57,309 bases of DNA from Gammaproteobacteria bacterium. GTDB taxonomy: Bacteria; Pseudomonadota; Gammaproteobacteria; Ga0077536. A program made the position numbers and the translations under genes. A model generated the notes under the pieces. It was not told the DNA's origin. It searched no databases and saw only the letters and a program-made list of their open reading frames with translations. The stretch spans positions 1-57,309 of the forward strand of contig JACKNH010000027.1 in the NCBI GenBank assembly GCA_024234975.1, written 5' to 3'. Each line of letters opens with the position of its first letter. Position 1 is the first letter of the stretch. This document shows, one piece after another, positions 1-8,676 of the stretch.

Positions 1-1
1 G

Positions 2-175
2 ATCGTGGACATGGTTGTAACAGATCCGCGGTTCTACACTGAGCCGGTTTCCGTTCGGAAGGTGTGGGCGCAGATGCAGCAGGGACGCATGCTTGAATAC
101 GATTGTAACGAGGCGCAATGGAACCAACACCTGCGCACATTGCCGGACACCGGGCCCGTTCAGGGTGTGCCGTGA
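2..175 (+). CDS. C-terminal end of a secreted unknown protein (partial)
   Basis: An open frame runs in from the left edge and stops at 173-175, giving the last 57 residues of a protein whose start lies outside the window. It contains TDPRFYTEPVSVRKVW and LEYDCNEAQWN. The first of these resembles a segment of the full-length secreted protein at 27438-28817 (YDPETLVQPIRIVRNLM), so the two probably share a fold. No function is known to me. A DUF6152 gene follows 69 bases downstream on the same strand, so the two may be co-transcribed. Confidence 0.6.
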   Translation: MVDMVVTDPRFYTEPVSVRKVWAQMQQGRMLEYDCNEAQWNQHLRTLPDTGPVQGVP

Positions 176-244
176 TAGCTGCGCGGTGTCAGCGCAGCGT
201 GCGGCGAAGAATGAATTTTGACAGCGAAACTTTGAGGACGACGC

Positions 245-598
245 ATGATTAAACAAATGATTGGACTTGTATGCGGGGTCGCACTTGCCGCGCCAGTCTG
301 GGCCCACCATTCCGCCGCACGTTTTGATTTCGGCAAGTCGGTCATGGTGGAAGGGGTCGTCAAGGAGTTCCTCGTCAACAATCCGCATACCAAGGTCGTG
401 CTTGAAGTGACCGATGAAAAGGGTACGCGGGATATCGAATTCGAAGGCCATAGCCGAAACAACGTTTATCGTCGTGGCTGGCGGCCGAACCTGGTGCATG
501 AAGGCGACCAGATCACCATCACTATCGCGCCGACCCGTGATGGATCCGACGGCGGCTATGTCACCGCGGTCACTGCCAAGGACGGTACGGAATTCTGA
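245..598 (+). CDS. DUF6152 family secreted protein
   Basis: This is a 117-residue protein. Residues 1-20 form a clear Sec signal peptide ending in PVWA, and the mature chain would begin HHSAARFDF, the typical opening of DUF6152 proteins. The rest is a short beta-rich domain with NNPHTKVVLEV and RPNLVHEGDQITI. A purine-rich stretch (gaggacgac) precedes the ATG. The family is periplasmic and of unknown function. It is often encoded beside secreted proteins of the type ending at position 175, as here. Confidence 0.8.
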   Translation: MIKQMIGLVCGVALAAPVWAHHSAARFDFGKSVMVEGVVKEFLVNNPHTKVVLEVTDEKGTRDIEFEGHSRNNVYRRGWRPNLVHEGDQITITIAPTRDGSDGGYVTAVTAKDGTEF

Positions 599-654
599 TT
601 CGAGGATAAGGGTGATTCAGACGGCGCCACCGTCGTCGGAATTGCCCGAAGAAC

Positions 655-1239
655 CTATTCCGCTTCGCTGTCAGTTCCGCGATCGGGCGCCGCGAGCAAT
701 CCTTTGGCCTGCCGATATGAAAGCTGCGCGATGCCGGCGTTGACCATCGAACTTCCGAGCGACCGGCCGAGCCCGAACGCCAGCACCCGTTGGAAGTAGG
801 GGAGTTCTCCTTCGAATACCGGCAGGACATCCTCTACCGTGTCGGCCTGATCCAGGCTGGCGGAAAAGGCCTCCTGCTCGACGCGCAGATATTCCATCAA
901 TCCTTCGTCAGCAGCGGCCTCGCTGTCCAGTGCGATGGTCCATGTCATGTCATCCTGCAAGGTGCAAGCCCCGATCAATTGCCCCGGATGGCCGCCGGGC
1001 CAGTCGTCCGGACCAAGCATGAATAACTGGAATTCGTTGCTCACGCGGTATAGCCAGTAATCCTCGCCAACCACCGGATTGAAGCGGAATTTGCTCCGCA
1101 GGACGAACAGCGAGGTGAACAATTCGCTGGAGACCTGATCAATATTCTTGGGCAGCGCACTGCGTTCCAGTTTTCTGGCGTCCAGATCACTTAATACCGC
1201 TACCAGACCTTTCCCCTGTGGATTCGGGTTCTTCGCCAT
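655..1239 (-). CDS. DUF2452 family protein
   Basis: This is a 194-residue cytoplasmic protein with no signal peptide. The start at 1239 is chosen because the protein then begins MAKNPNPQGKGLVAVL, the usual beginning of DUF2452 proteins; the frame stays open a further 78 bases upstream. The middle carries aromatic-rich segments (EDYWLYRVSNEFQLFML). The family has no assigned role. The gene is divergent from the flavoprotein gene at 1393, with about 150 bases between the starts. Confidence 0.7.
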   Translation of the reverse strand: MAKNPNPQGKGLVAVLSDLDARKLERSALPKNIDQVSSELFTSLFVLRSKFRFNPVVGEDYWLYRVSNEFQLFMLGPDDWPGGHPGQLIGACTLQDDMTWTIALDSEAAADEGLMEYLRVEQEAFSASLDQADTVEDVLPVFEGELPYFQRVLAFGLGRSLGSSMVNAGIAQLSYRQAKGLLAAPDRGTDSEAE

Positions 1240-1392
1240 TTCGTGTCTTCGATTATCCTGCTCAATTGCGGCTCGGCGCCGATTATCCCATACCGTTTGT
1301 TGACCGTTTGACCCCAATCACGTGCCCGGATAGCATCGCCGGCAGAATCTGTTTCTTCGGATATTGGTAGCAGCAAAACCAGGGACTACGAT

Positions 1393-2952
1393 ATGGCCGA
1401 AATTGTGCCGCCAGGAATCAGCAGTAGCGACTTTGACCGCGCTATGCGCGAATGCGCCGACATCGTCGGCCAGGAATGGGTGCTGACCAGTCAGGAGGAC
1501 CGGGACGGCTATCTGGATCCCATGGCGCCCGGCGACGCAGCATCGCATGCGGTCGCCGCCGCTATCGCGCCGGCATCGGTCGAGGAAATCCAGGGCGTTC
1601 TCGCCGTGGCCCGCAACTACGGTTTCCCTTTGTGGCCGATATCAGCTGGCAAGAATCATGGGTATGGCGGCCCGGCGCCCTGCATGCAGGGTACCGTCGT
1701 GCTCGATCTGAAGCGGATGAACCGGATTGTCGAGGTGAATGAGGAACTCGGCTATGCCATCGTCGAACCGGGCGTCACCTTCTTCCAGTTGTTCGACTAT
1801 CTCGAAGCGAACAACATCAAGCTGTGGCTTTCACCGCCGGCGCCGGGTTGGGGCAGCGTCATGGGCAATGCCCTGGAGCGCGGGTTCGGTTATACACCTT
1901 ATGGTGACCATTCGAGCATGCAGTGCGGTATGGAAGTCGTCCTGCCCGATGGCGAAATTCTTCGTACTGGCATGGGTGGAGTGGAAGGCAACCGGACCTG
2001 GGCACTGTTCAAGCACGGGTATGGTCCATCGTGGGACCAGGTATTCATCCAGTCGAACTACGGCATCGTCACGAAGATTGGCATCTGGCTGATGCCGGAG
2101 CCCGAAGCCACGGCATCGGTCCGCATCACCGTGCCAAATGAGGAGGACCTGCCACAACTGGTGGAAATCATCCGGCCATTGCGCATCGGACATACGATCA
2201 ACAGCAGTGTCGTCATCGCCAACGCCGTGCGCCGCCTCGCCGCCACCTCGACGCGCAACGAATGGTACACCGGCGAAGGCGCAATGCCGGAAGATCTGTT
2301 GCGCGACATCATGCAGCGGAACAAGTGGAACTTCTGGGAGGTTTCATTCGCGATATTCGACAGCGATGAAGTGATCACCGCACGGCTGAAGGAAATCGAA
2401 CGCGCCTTCTCGGTGATCGAAGGTGCGACTTTCGATGTCACGCGCTGGCGACGCGGCGAAGCGATGGAGAAATCTGCCCGCCGTGTCCCCAACCTGATGG
2501 CTTACCAGGTATTGAACTGGCGCGGCGGACGCGGTGCCCATCTGGGCTTTGCACCGGTCGTTGCACCTACCGGCGACGACGCCACCCGCATTTACAATCT
2601 CATGAAGCGACGCATCCGCGACTTCGGTTTTGACTACTTCGGCGGTTTTACTTTTTTCCAGCGGCATGCGATTCACACTTCGCTGATTCTGTTCGATCAG
2701 TCTGATCAGCAGATGGCGGATAACGCGCACCGTCTGTTTGATACGGTAGTACGCGAGGCCGCGGAAATGGGATATTCCGAATACCGCAGCCACGTCAGCT
2801 TCATGGATCTCGTTGCCGACGGCTACAACTACAACGGTCATGCCTTGCGACGGATGAATGAACGGATGAAAGACATGATCGATCCGCAAGGCATCATCGC
2901 GCCCGGTAAACAAGGCATCTGGCCGGCCCATCTGCGGGGGCGCCGCGCATGA
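1393..2952 (+). CDS. FAD-linked oxidase, flavoprotein subunit of a 4-cresol dehydrogenase/VAO-type flavocytochrome
   Basis: This 519-residue protein has the VAO/PCMH layout: an FAD-binding half (AAIAPASVEEIQGVLAVA, then SAGKNHGYGGPAP and a GWGSVMGNALERG glycine segment) and a substrate-binding half ending in DPQGIIAPGKQGIWP. The Tyr-Arg pair of the PCMH active site is kept in GYSEYRSH. His383, in RGAHLGFAP, sits where VAO anchors FAD. The next gene overlaps it by 4 bases and encodes a cytochrome c, as in p-cresol methylhydroxylase and eugenol hydroxylase. The likely reaction is benzylic hydroxylation or oxidation of a 4-alkylphenol; the substrate is not determined. The positions matching PCMH Glu427 and His436 are not conserved. 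No signal peptide is seen. A second pair is at 43386-45280. Confidence 0.83.
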   Translation: MAEIVPPGISSSDFDRAMRECADIVGQEWVLTSQEDRDGYLDPMAPGDAASHAVAAAIAPASVEEIQGVLAVARNYGFPLWPISAGKNHGYGGPAPCMQGTVVLDLKRMNRIVEVNEELGYAIVEPGVTFFQLFDYLEANNIKLWLSPPAPGWGSVMGNALERGFGYTPYGDHSSMQCGMEVVLPDGEILRTGMGGVEGNRTWALFKHGYGPSWDQVFIQSNYGIVTKIGIWLMPEPEATASVRITVPNEEDLPQLVEIIRPLRIGHTINSSVVIANAVRRLAATSTRNEWYTGEGAMPEDLLRDIMQRNKWNFWEVSFAIFDSDEVITARLKEIERAFSVIEGATFDVTRWRRGEAMEKSARRVPNLMAYQVLNWRGGRGAHLGFAPVVAPTGDDATRIYNLMKRRIRDFGFDYFGGFTFFQRHAIHTSLILFDQSDQQMADNAHRLFDTVVREAAEMGYSEYRSHVSFMDLVADGYNYNGHALRRMNERMKDMIDPQGIIAPGKQGIWPAHLRGRRA

Positions 2953-3284
2953 TGAAGGCGTCACGTCAAATTCTCATTGGCCTGCTGCTGTCAGGCACGA
3001 TTGTATTTTCTGCAACTGCCGCTGAATCGATGGCTGCACCCGACGGTGAAAAGTTATTCGCGCAATTCTGTCTGGCCTGCCATTTCGAACGTGGCCCCGG
3101 GACCTACATGTTGCGACGCAGGCTGGGTGATGAGCAGGCGTTGTTGACGGCGCGGAACGATCTTCAACCGGCTTACGTCAAAGCGGTGGTACGCAATGGT
3201 CTGAACGGTATGCTGCGTTTCCGCAAGGTTGAATTACCGGATTCGCAGCTCGATGCCATTGTTGACTTTCTCGGGCACAAATAA
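2949..3284 (+). CDS. Cytochrome c subunit, partner of the flavoprotein at 1393
   Basis: This 111-residue protein has a Sec signal peptide (about residues 1-25) and one c-type heme site, CLACH, at residues 41-45. The likely axial methionine is in NGLNGML. The start overlaps the flavoprotein stop as ATGATG (2949-2954), so translation is probably coupled and either ATG could serve. The size and position match PchC-like cytochromes, which take electrons from the flavoprotein in the periplasm. It is clearly related to the cytochrome at 44957 (both share ALLTxRxDLxPAY and a GLNxM segment) but has diverged from it. Confidence 0.83.
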   Translation: MMKASRQILIGLLLSGTIVFSATAAESMAAPDGEKLFAQFCLACHFERGPGTYMLRRRLGDEQALLTARNDLQPAYVKAVVRNGLNGMLRFRKVELPDSQLDAIVDFLGHK

Positions 3285-3367
3285 TCAACCAGTTACCGAT
3301 TCGGGGTTCAGCTTCAGTTTAATCGGCTGAGGCAAACTGGCCGCACGTTATATGTTGCGGTGAGGGT

Positions 3368-4939
3368 ATGCCGATGATCCGGAATGCAACTAACCTGATG
3401 CTTGCTCTGGCCCTGGGTAGCGCCACTTCCATCAACGCTGCGGCCCAGGTCACCACGGTTGTCCCGGTAACGGAACAGGTTGCCGTCGACAGCGCCTGGT
3501 TTGCTCCGCATGAACTCGATCAACTCGTTGGCCCGGTGGCGCTGTACCCGGATGATCTGCTCGCGCTGGTATTTGCGGCAGCCCAGGATCCGGTCGCTAT
3601 CGTTCAGGCTCGGCGCTTTCTCGAAGCCAGGAAAGCCAACCCCGATCTGGAGCCCAATGAAACATGGAGTGATGCGACCATCGCATTGCTGAACTATCCC
3701 GACGTGGTCGAAATGCTCGATGACGATCTCGACTGGACGGCAGATCTCGGCCGTGCCGTTGTCGAACAGGAAGCCGACGTCATGGCGGCAGTACAGCGCT
3801 TCCGTACGCTCGCCTACGATACGGGCAACCTGCGCAGTGACGACAAGCTGCTGGTCAATCGGCAGGACGAGATCATTGAAGTCCGTCCCGTCAGTCAGGA
3901 AGTGATCTACGTGCCGCGGTATGAACCGTCGCGCGTCATCGTCTATAACACGGCGCCGGCGTTCGACTACTGGCCGGTCGCCTATCCGTCGTACTACTTC
4001 GGTTACAGTCCGGGTCATCAATTCTATTTCGGCGTGTGGTCGCCCATCACCTATTTCACACTTGGCTGGACTTCACATCGGCTGTATTCGCGTCCCCATC
4101 GCTATATCAGCGCTGACTACCGCTGGTCATATCGCTGGCGCGATGGTCACGTGTCATACAATCGCCCGCGAGGCGATTGGGACCGGCATGATCGCTACCG
4201 TTCCTCGAATCGGCCGAATTCCGCCTGGCGTAACGGTGATCGTGGTCAGGTGACGTATCGCAGCGGTCAGCAGCCGCGAACGGCCGGCACGGATCGCCTG
4301 CGTCGTGAGAATTACCGGGATGATCGTCAGCGGCATGGTGCGCAGTCTGATCGTCCGCATGGCGAAAACTATGGTGACCGCACCCGGTTCCAGGCGAGTC
4401 GTAACGAAGCACAGCGGCCGTCGCAGAGCGGGCGATCCAACGGCTATGGCCGCCGGAACGATGCGGGCAATTCACGCGCCGCGACGGCGCCTGCACCATC
4501 AACGTCGTCCGCGACGCAAGCTGCACCTGCGCAGCGGCGTGAGGCATCGACACCGGCGCGGACCGCGCCGCCGCGCGGCAGGGAGAATACCGGCGGTTCA
4601 TATTACGGCCGTGACGGCGGCAACCGTGACCGGGTGGCCACGACAGGCCGCGATGAACGCGGTTATGGACAGCGCCGTGATGCCCAGCGTAGCGACGCCA
4701 TTCGCGGTCAGACCCGACAGGATGTCATCCGGCAGCAGCAGCGCACGGATCGGCAGGCATATGCCGGTCCGTCCCGCCCGGAGGCACGTCAGCGCGGTGG
4801 CAACAACAGCGCGGCTGTCACCGCTCGCCCGCAGCGGAGTGGCAACCAGGGCGATAATCAGGGAGGATTTCGCAGCCGGCGGGATTCCGGTGACGGCGGC
4901 CGCCGGTTTGATGAACGGGGCGCGACTGTCCGGCGCTAG
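3368..4939 (+). CDS. DUF3300 domain-containing secreted protein
   Basis: This is a 523-residue protein. A signal peptide (about residues 1-25, ending in NAAAQ) is followed by a DUF3300 domain recognisable from LDQLVGPVALYPDDLLALV and by repeats of short Tyr/Pro motifs (VIYVPRYEPSRVIVYNT). From about residue 260 the chain becomes low in complexity and rich in Arg, Gly, Gln and Asn, and is probably disordered and strongly basic. An in-frame second ATG at 3374 is better spaced from GAGGGT than the first. The function is unknown; family members are exported or envelope proteins. The gene stands alone between the cytochrome gene and the flagellar block. Confidence 0.75.
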   Translation: MPMIRNATNLMLALALGSATSINAAAQVTTVVPVTEQVAVDSAWFAPHELDQLVGPVALYPDDLLALVFAAAQDPVAIVQARRFLEARKANPDLEPNETWSDATIALLNYPDVVEMLDDDLDWTADLGRAVVEQEADVMAAVQRFRTLAYDTGNLRSDDKLLVNRQDEIIEVRPVSQEVIYVPRYEPSRVIVYNTAPAFDYWPVAYPSYYFGYSPGHQFYFGVWSPITYFTLGWTSHRLYSRPHRYISADYRWSYRWRDGHVSYNRPRGDWDRHDRYRSSNRPNSAWRNGDRGQVTYRSGQQPRTAGTDRLRRENYRDDRQRHGAQSDRPHGENYGDRTRFQASRNEAQRPSQSGRSNGYGRRNDAGNSRAATAPAPSTSSATQAAPAQRREASTPARTAPPRGRENTGGSYYGRDGGNRDRVATTGRDERGYGQRRDAQRSDAIRGQTRQDVIRQQQRTDRQAYAGPSRPEARQRGGNNSAAVTARPQRSGNQGDNQGGFRSRRDSGDGGRRFDERGATVRR

Positions 4940-4983
4940 GATGGATCAACGCCGTCTGCCAGAACGGTCAGAACGGACAGTTT

Positions 4984-5328
4984 TCAGTTGTTGCGAGCAA
5001 GATCGATGTAACCGCGGTTCAGCGCGTGTTCCAGCGCGCTGAACCCCTGCAGTGCTTCGTCGTAGGCTTCCCGGAGCTGTTTCAATTCCAACGCTTCATC
5101 GGTGCTGATGCAGGCATCGCCGCACATCGCACCGAGCTGTAACACCTTCTCCAGGTAGCGCGCGCGCAGGCATGCAACCATACGGGCGCAACTCTCGAAG
5201 CGCGATTTGCTGATCTGCCCTGCGGTCGCGCCAATCAGCTCGCGGTTGATCGTTCGTATCGCCTGCTCCAGTTCGAAATGCAGGCGTCGATTTTCGCGCT
5301 CATCGATATCTTGGTTTGAATCAGCCAT
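4984..5328 (-). CDS. Small helical protein of unknown function beside fliK
   Basis: This is a 114-residue cytoplasmic protein predicted to be almost entirely helical (RRLHFELEQAIRTINREL, then ALELKQLREAYDEALQGF). The start at 5328 (MADSNQDIDERENRR) is preferred over the longer frame to 5400, which would run towards the fliK promoter. It is divergent from fliK across about 145 bases. The size, charge and location recall small flagellar chaperones such as FlgN or FliT, but I see no diagnostic motif and do not assign it. Confidence 0.55.
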   Translation of the reverse strand: MADSNQDIDERENRRLHFELEQAIRTINRELIGATAGQISKSRFESCARMVACLRARYLEKVLQLGAMCGDACISTDEALELKQLREAYDEALQGFSALEHALNRGYIDLARNN

Positions 5329-5428
5329 ACCTGCTGCTCCGTACGGGGACTGCCGCCTCCAGTTAGCGGCCTTTCCTGCTTGATCTGGATAGCACTGCAC
5401 TTGCAGGGGCTATGAAGGTTCACGGTTC

Positions 5429-5444
5429 TGGCACGGCGCTTGCA
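5429..5444 (+). promoter_or_regulatory. Sigma-54 promoter of fliK
   Basis: The sequence TGGCACG-N4-TTGCA matches the RpoN -24/-12 consensus exactly, with GG at 5430-5431 and GC at 5442-5443. Transcription would start near 5455, about 19 bases before the fliK ATG. Sigma-54 control by a FleQ/FlrC-type activator is usual for these flagellar genes in polar-flagellated Gammaproteobacteria. Confidence 0.85.
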
Positions 5445-5473
5445 AAATCCGGTCATCAATTGCGAGGTGTCCA

Positions 5474-6697
5474 ATGAGTGATTCGATGATGATCCCGGCT
5501 GCCAATGTGCAGGTGCTGCGTCCGCAGTCCACGACGGAAACGTTGGAAAACAGCAGTGGCGCCGGCAAGGAAAGCAGTGAATTCGCCAATATTTTCGCCT
5601 CGGGACAAGGCAAGGAGGCCAACTCGTCAGAAGCCGGTTCAGGTGGCGCCGATACGGCAGGCGGTAGCGATTTGCCGGCAGACGGCAAGAGTTTGCCGGC
5701 CGGACCGGTACCGGTTGCCGCTACCCGCATGGGCAAAGTGCGGAGTGTGGAACTCACGGAACTGCTGCCTGGCGCCGAATCGATTCTCGCGCTGCCGTTC
5801 ACAGTACCCCTACCCCAGCAAGTGGCGCCTTCTGGCATTACCCTGGCCAGCGAACTGTTATTGACGCCACAGCAGTTTATCGAGGGACAAGCCAGCCACC
5901 AGCTTCCACCTGACATCCTGACCGCGGTCGGCGTCACGCCGTCAACCGTCTTGCAGCGCCTGCTTGGCGAATCCGGCGGCATTGCGGCGAACAACGCGGA
6001 CTTTACCGCCACCTCTGGATCCGGCCTGTTGGACGGTCTGCCGGAATTGGCGGCGCAGGGTGATTTTGCGGACCTGCTGTTGTCGCGCGATTTCGGCGAC
6101 GTATTGCGCGGCAGTCCTTCGCTGGTCAACGCCGCGGATATCGGGGCACGGGTTATTTCGATTCTTGACGGGCAGGCGGCTGCGGGCAACATGGGGCAGT
6201 TTGGCGGCGGTTTCTCACTGGCCAATCCGCATAGCGAAGCGGCTGCATTGACGCAGCCGGCGACGACACAGTTGCATCTGCCGACCCGCTTTCACGATGC
6301 GCAGTGGCAGCAACAGTTTGTCAGCCGGGTGCAGTGGTTGGTTGGCGATACCATTCAACAAGCGCGTATCACTCTCAATCCGGCCGACCTCGGTCCGATC
6401 GATATTTCGATCAACGTCCAGGATGACCGGGCGACCATGCACTTCGCCGTGACCCATCACGGCGTACGCGACGCGGTCGAGCAGGCGCTGCCAAAACTCC
6501 GCGATATGCTGCAGGAATCGGGGCTTGCCCTGGGTGACGCCAGCGTCTCCACCCACACGCAACAGCGCCAGGACCAACAGTCGGCTGAGCGCGGGCAGAC
6601 CGGAGGATTCAATTTGAATCCGGAGTCGGAAGTTGTCGCCCAGGGTTTGCCTTCGACCGTGCGTCAAGCACTTGGCCTGGTCGACATGTTCGTTTGA
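5474..6697 (+). CDS. fliK: Flagellar hook-length control protein FliK
   Basis: This is a 407-residue protein. The N-terminal two thirds are low in complexity (Gly, Ala, Ser, Gln), as expected of a molecular ruler. The C-terminal region (about residues 270-370) is the Flg_hook domain that switches export specificity, with WQQQFVSRVQWLV and ARITLNPADLGPIDISI. It has no cleavable signal; FliK is exported through the flagellar apparatus. A sigma-54 promoter lies just upstream. The gene is separated from fliL by a reverse-strand kinase gene, which breaks the usual fliK-fliL continuity. Confidence 0.92.
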   Translation: MSDSMMIPAANVQVLRPQSTTETLENSSGAGKESSEFANIFASGQGKEANSSEAGSGGADTAGGSDLPADGKSLPAGPVPVAATRMGKVRSVELTELLPGAESILALPFTVPLPQQVAPSGITLASELLLTPQQFIEGQASHQLPPDILTAVGVTPSTVLQRLLGESGGIAANNADFTATSGSGLLDGLPELAAQGDFADLLLSRDFGDVLRGSPSLVNAADIGARVISILDGQAAAGNMGQFGGGFSLANPHSEAAALTQPATTQLHLPTRFHDAQWQQQFVSRVQWLVGDTIQQARITLNPADLGPIDISINVQDDRATMHFAVTHHGVRDAVEQALPKLRDMLQESGLALGDASVSTHTQQRQDQQSAERGQTGGFNLNPESEVVAQGLPSTVRQALGLVDMFV

Positions 6698-6724
6698 CGA
6701 CCAGTGGTCGCCAGGCAAGCGGGC

Positions 6725-7723
6725 TCAGACAATCAGCGGCGTTTCATCCATGGCTGCGATCTGTTCGCGTAATTCGAGGATCCGCTCCTCCCAGTAGCGC
6801 TGCGTGCCGAACCACGGAAATGCCGCGGGAAATGCCGGGTCATCCCATCGCCGCGCCAGCCAGGCCGAATAGTGCAAGAGGCGCAGGGTGCGCAGTGCTT
6901 CGACCAGATGCAACTCACGCGGGTCGAACTCAACAAAATCCTCGTAGCCGCAGATAATCGTTACGATCTGCTGCTGCATCTCTTCGCGCTGGCCCGACAG
7001 CAGCATCCACAAGTCCTGAATGGCTGGCGCCATGCGGCAGTCGTCGAGGTCAACAAAGTGCGGGCCGTGGTCAGTCCACAACACGTTGCCCGCATGGCAA
7101 TCACCGTGCACCCGGATCAGGTTGACGTCACCGGCGCGCTGGTAACATCGTGCAACACCTTGCAGCGCCTGCTCGGTCACGCCGTACCACACCTCTCGAA
7201 TCGATGCCGGGACCACGCCGTTCTGCCACAGGTAGTCCCGTGGTTCCTGGCCGAAGGTTTCAATGTCTATGGCGCCGCGATGCCGGAAGCCTGCAGTCTG
7301 ACCGACCAGGTGGATCCGGCCAATGAAGCGGCCCATCCATTCCAGGGTGGCTTCGTCGGCGAACTCAGGTGTCCGACCGCCCTGGCGGGGATAGACGGCA
7401 AAGCGGAAACCGCCATGCCGATGCAGCGTGCTGCCGTTGATTTCCAGTGGTCCGACGATGGGCACTTCGTGGTCGGCCAACTCCGCGGCGAAGGCGTGCT
7501 CTTCCATGATGGCTTCGTCGGACCAGCGCTCCGGCCGGTAGAACTTCGCGATCAACGGTTTCTCATCTTCAATCCCGACCTGGTACACCCGGTTCTCGTA
7601 GCTGTTCAGGGCGAGCAGGCGGCCGTCACTGCGTAAGCCCAGCGAATCAAATGCGTCCAGGATGGTGTCCGGCGTCAATCCGGCATAGGGCGGTTGCGTT
7701 GCGTCGGAGGTATCAGTGGTCAT
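6725..7723 (-). CDS. srkA: Stress response kinase A (SrkA/YihE family)
   Basis: This is a 332-residue protein kinase of the aminoglycoside-phosphotransferase fold. Visible features are the ATP-binding segment (NSYENRVYQVG followed by PLIAKFYRPERW), the catalytic loop VHGDCHAGNVLW and the metal-binding segment FVDLDDC. SrkA phosphorylates Ser/Thr residues and helps cells survive envelope and oxidative stress. The length is usual for the family. It lies on the opposite strand inside the flagellar block, 27 bases from the end of fliK and convergent with it. No strong ribosome site precedes the ATG. Confidence 0.9.
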   Translation of the reverse strand: MTTDTSDATQPPYAGLTPDTILDAFDSLGLRSDGRLLALNSYENRVYQVGIEDEKPLIAKFYRPERWSDEAIMEEHAFAAELADHEVPIVGPLEINGSTLHRHGGFRFAVYPRQGGRTPEFADEATLEWMGRFIGRIHLVGQTAGFRHRGAIDIETFGQEPRDYLWQNGVVPASIREVWYGVTEQALQGVARCYQRAGDVNLIRVHGDCHAGNVLWTDHGPHFVDLDDCRMAPAIQDLWMLLSGQREEMQQQIVTIICGYEDFVEFDPRELHLVEALRTLRLLHYSAWLARRWDDPAFPAAFPWFGTQRYWEERILELREQIAAMDETPLIV

Positions 7724-8060
7724 TGGGGTCGGTCGCGGCGCGCCATTTACGCGGGGCGACGATTATCGTCGAAAACCGTCGCGGGTAGCACATTGTCGTC
7801 TGGTTGCCGGGTTTGGACGCGGGCAAACGTGTACCCGTACGAGTGGGGTGCGGCATGGGTTGGTGAGGGCAACTGCTCTGGGCATGCATCCCTGCGAAAT
7901 TTCGCCAATTGACTCCGCTAACGCGGTTGCGGTGGCTGTCATCAGACGGCGTCAGAAAATTGCCATCGACGGGCCGCGGTAAGGCACGGCACGCGTCAAG
8001 TCTCCGACGAATCACGCCGCCATTTCTCGTAAGCGTCTGATTAAAAAGCGTTAAATATCG
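7724..8060. other. Intergenic region between srkA and fliL
   Basis: No gene could be supported in this stretch. It separates the divergent srkA and fliL genes and would hold the srkA promoter and the upstream activator sites serving the sigma-54 promoter at 8061. The last 40 bases are AT-rich. I could not identify individual activator sites. Confidence 0.5.
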
Positions 8061-8076
8061 TGGCACGCCGTTTGCT
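8061..8076 (+). promoter_or_regulatory. Sigma-54 promoter of the fliL operon
   Basis: The sequence TGGCACG-N4-TTGCT matches the RpoN consensus perfectly, with GG at 8062-8063 and GC at 8074-8075. The predicted start near 8087 leaves a leader of about 29 bases before fliL. It probably drives fliLMNOPQR and flhB and perhaps the genes beyond, since gaps downstream are very small as far as flhF. Confidence 0.87.
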
Positions 8077-8115
8077 TTCTTCTGCGCGACGCCTTTTTAG
8101 CCCAAGGAAACTTTC

Positions 8116-8670
8116 ATGGCCGATTCCGAGAAGGGGGAGTCCGCTGCGCCGGCGGCAGGACCCAGTATGACGAAGCTCATTGTTGTCGTTGCTGTAGTTG
8201 CACTGTTGACTGCCGGCATCGGTGCGGGCGGCGCAATCATGCTGCTCGGAGGCAAGGCCGCGCCACCTCCGGTTGCGGCTGAGGATGCCACGGGCGAAGG
8301 TGGCGAAGCCGCAGCTGGCGCTGCTGTCGCACCGGCGGAAGGCGCTGGCGAAGCGGTCTACGTCGATCTGGCGCCGTCGTTCGTCGTCAACTTCCAGGAC
8401 GCATCAGGCCGCAGCCGGTTCCTCAAGGTCGACGTGAATGCAATGACCCGCAGCGACGATGTCGGCGATGCGCTCAACAAGCATCTGCCGAACATCCGCA
8501 ACAGCCTGGTCATGCTGTTCAGCAAACAGATTTACGAGCAGCTGATGACCGACGAAGGCAAGCTGCAATTGCGCAAGGACGCGCTGGCCGAGATTCAGAC
8601 TGTGCTCAAGAAGGAGCAGGTTGTCGGCGGCGTCGAAGACGTCTTGTTCACCAGCTTCGTTGTGCAGTAG
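8116..8670 (+). CDS. fliL: Flagellar basal body-associated protein FliL
   Basis: This is a 184-residue inner-membrane protein with one transmembrane helix (about residues 17-40), an Ala/Pro/Glu linker and a periplasmic C-terminal domain (VYVDLAPSFVVNF, then LKVDVNAMTRS). FliL surrounds the stators and supports torque. It is the first gene of the sigma-54 operon, with AAGGAAA before the ATG. The linker is alanine-rich, and the length is usual for Gammaproteobacteria. Confidence 0.92.
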   Translation: MADSEKGESAAPAAGPSMTKLIVVVAVVALLTAGIGAGGAIMLLGGKAAPPPVAAEDATGEGGEAAAGAAVAPAEGAGEAVYVDLAPSFVVNFQDASGRSRFLKVDVNAMTRSDDVGDALNKHLPNIRNSLVMLFSKQIYEQLMTDEGKLQLRKDALAEIQTVLKKEQVVGGVEDVLFTSFVVQ

Positions 8671-8676
8671 CGCGCC

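Noticed and set aside
4107..5042. Long open frames in other frames across the DUF3300 gene
   Set aside because: They are shadows caused by the GC-rich, low-complexity 3' half of the real gene.
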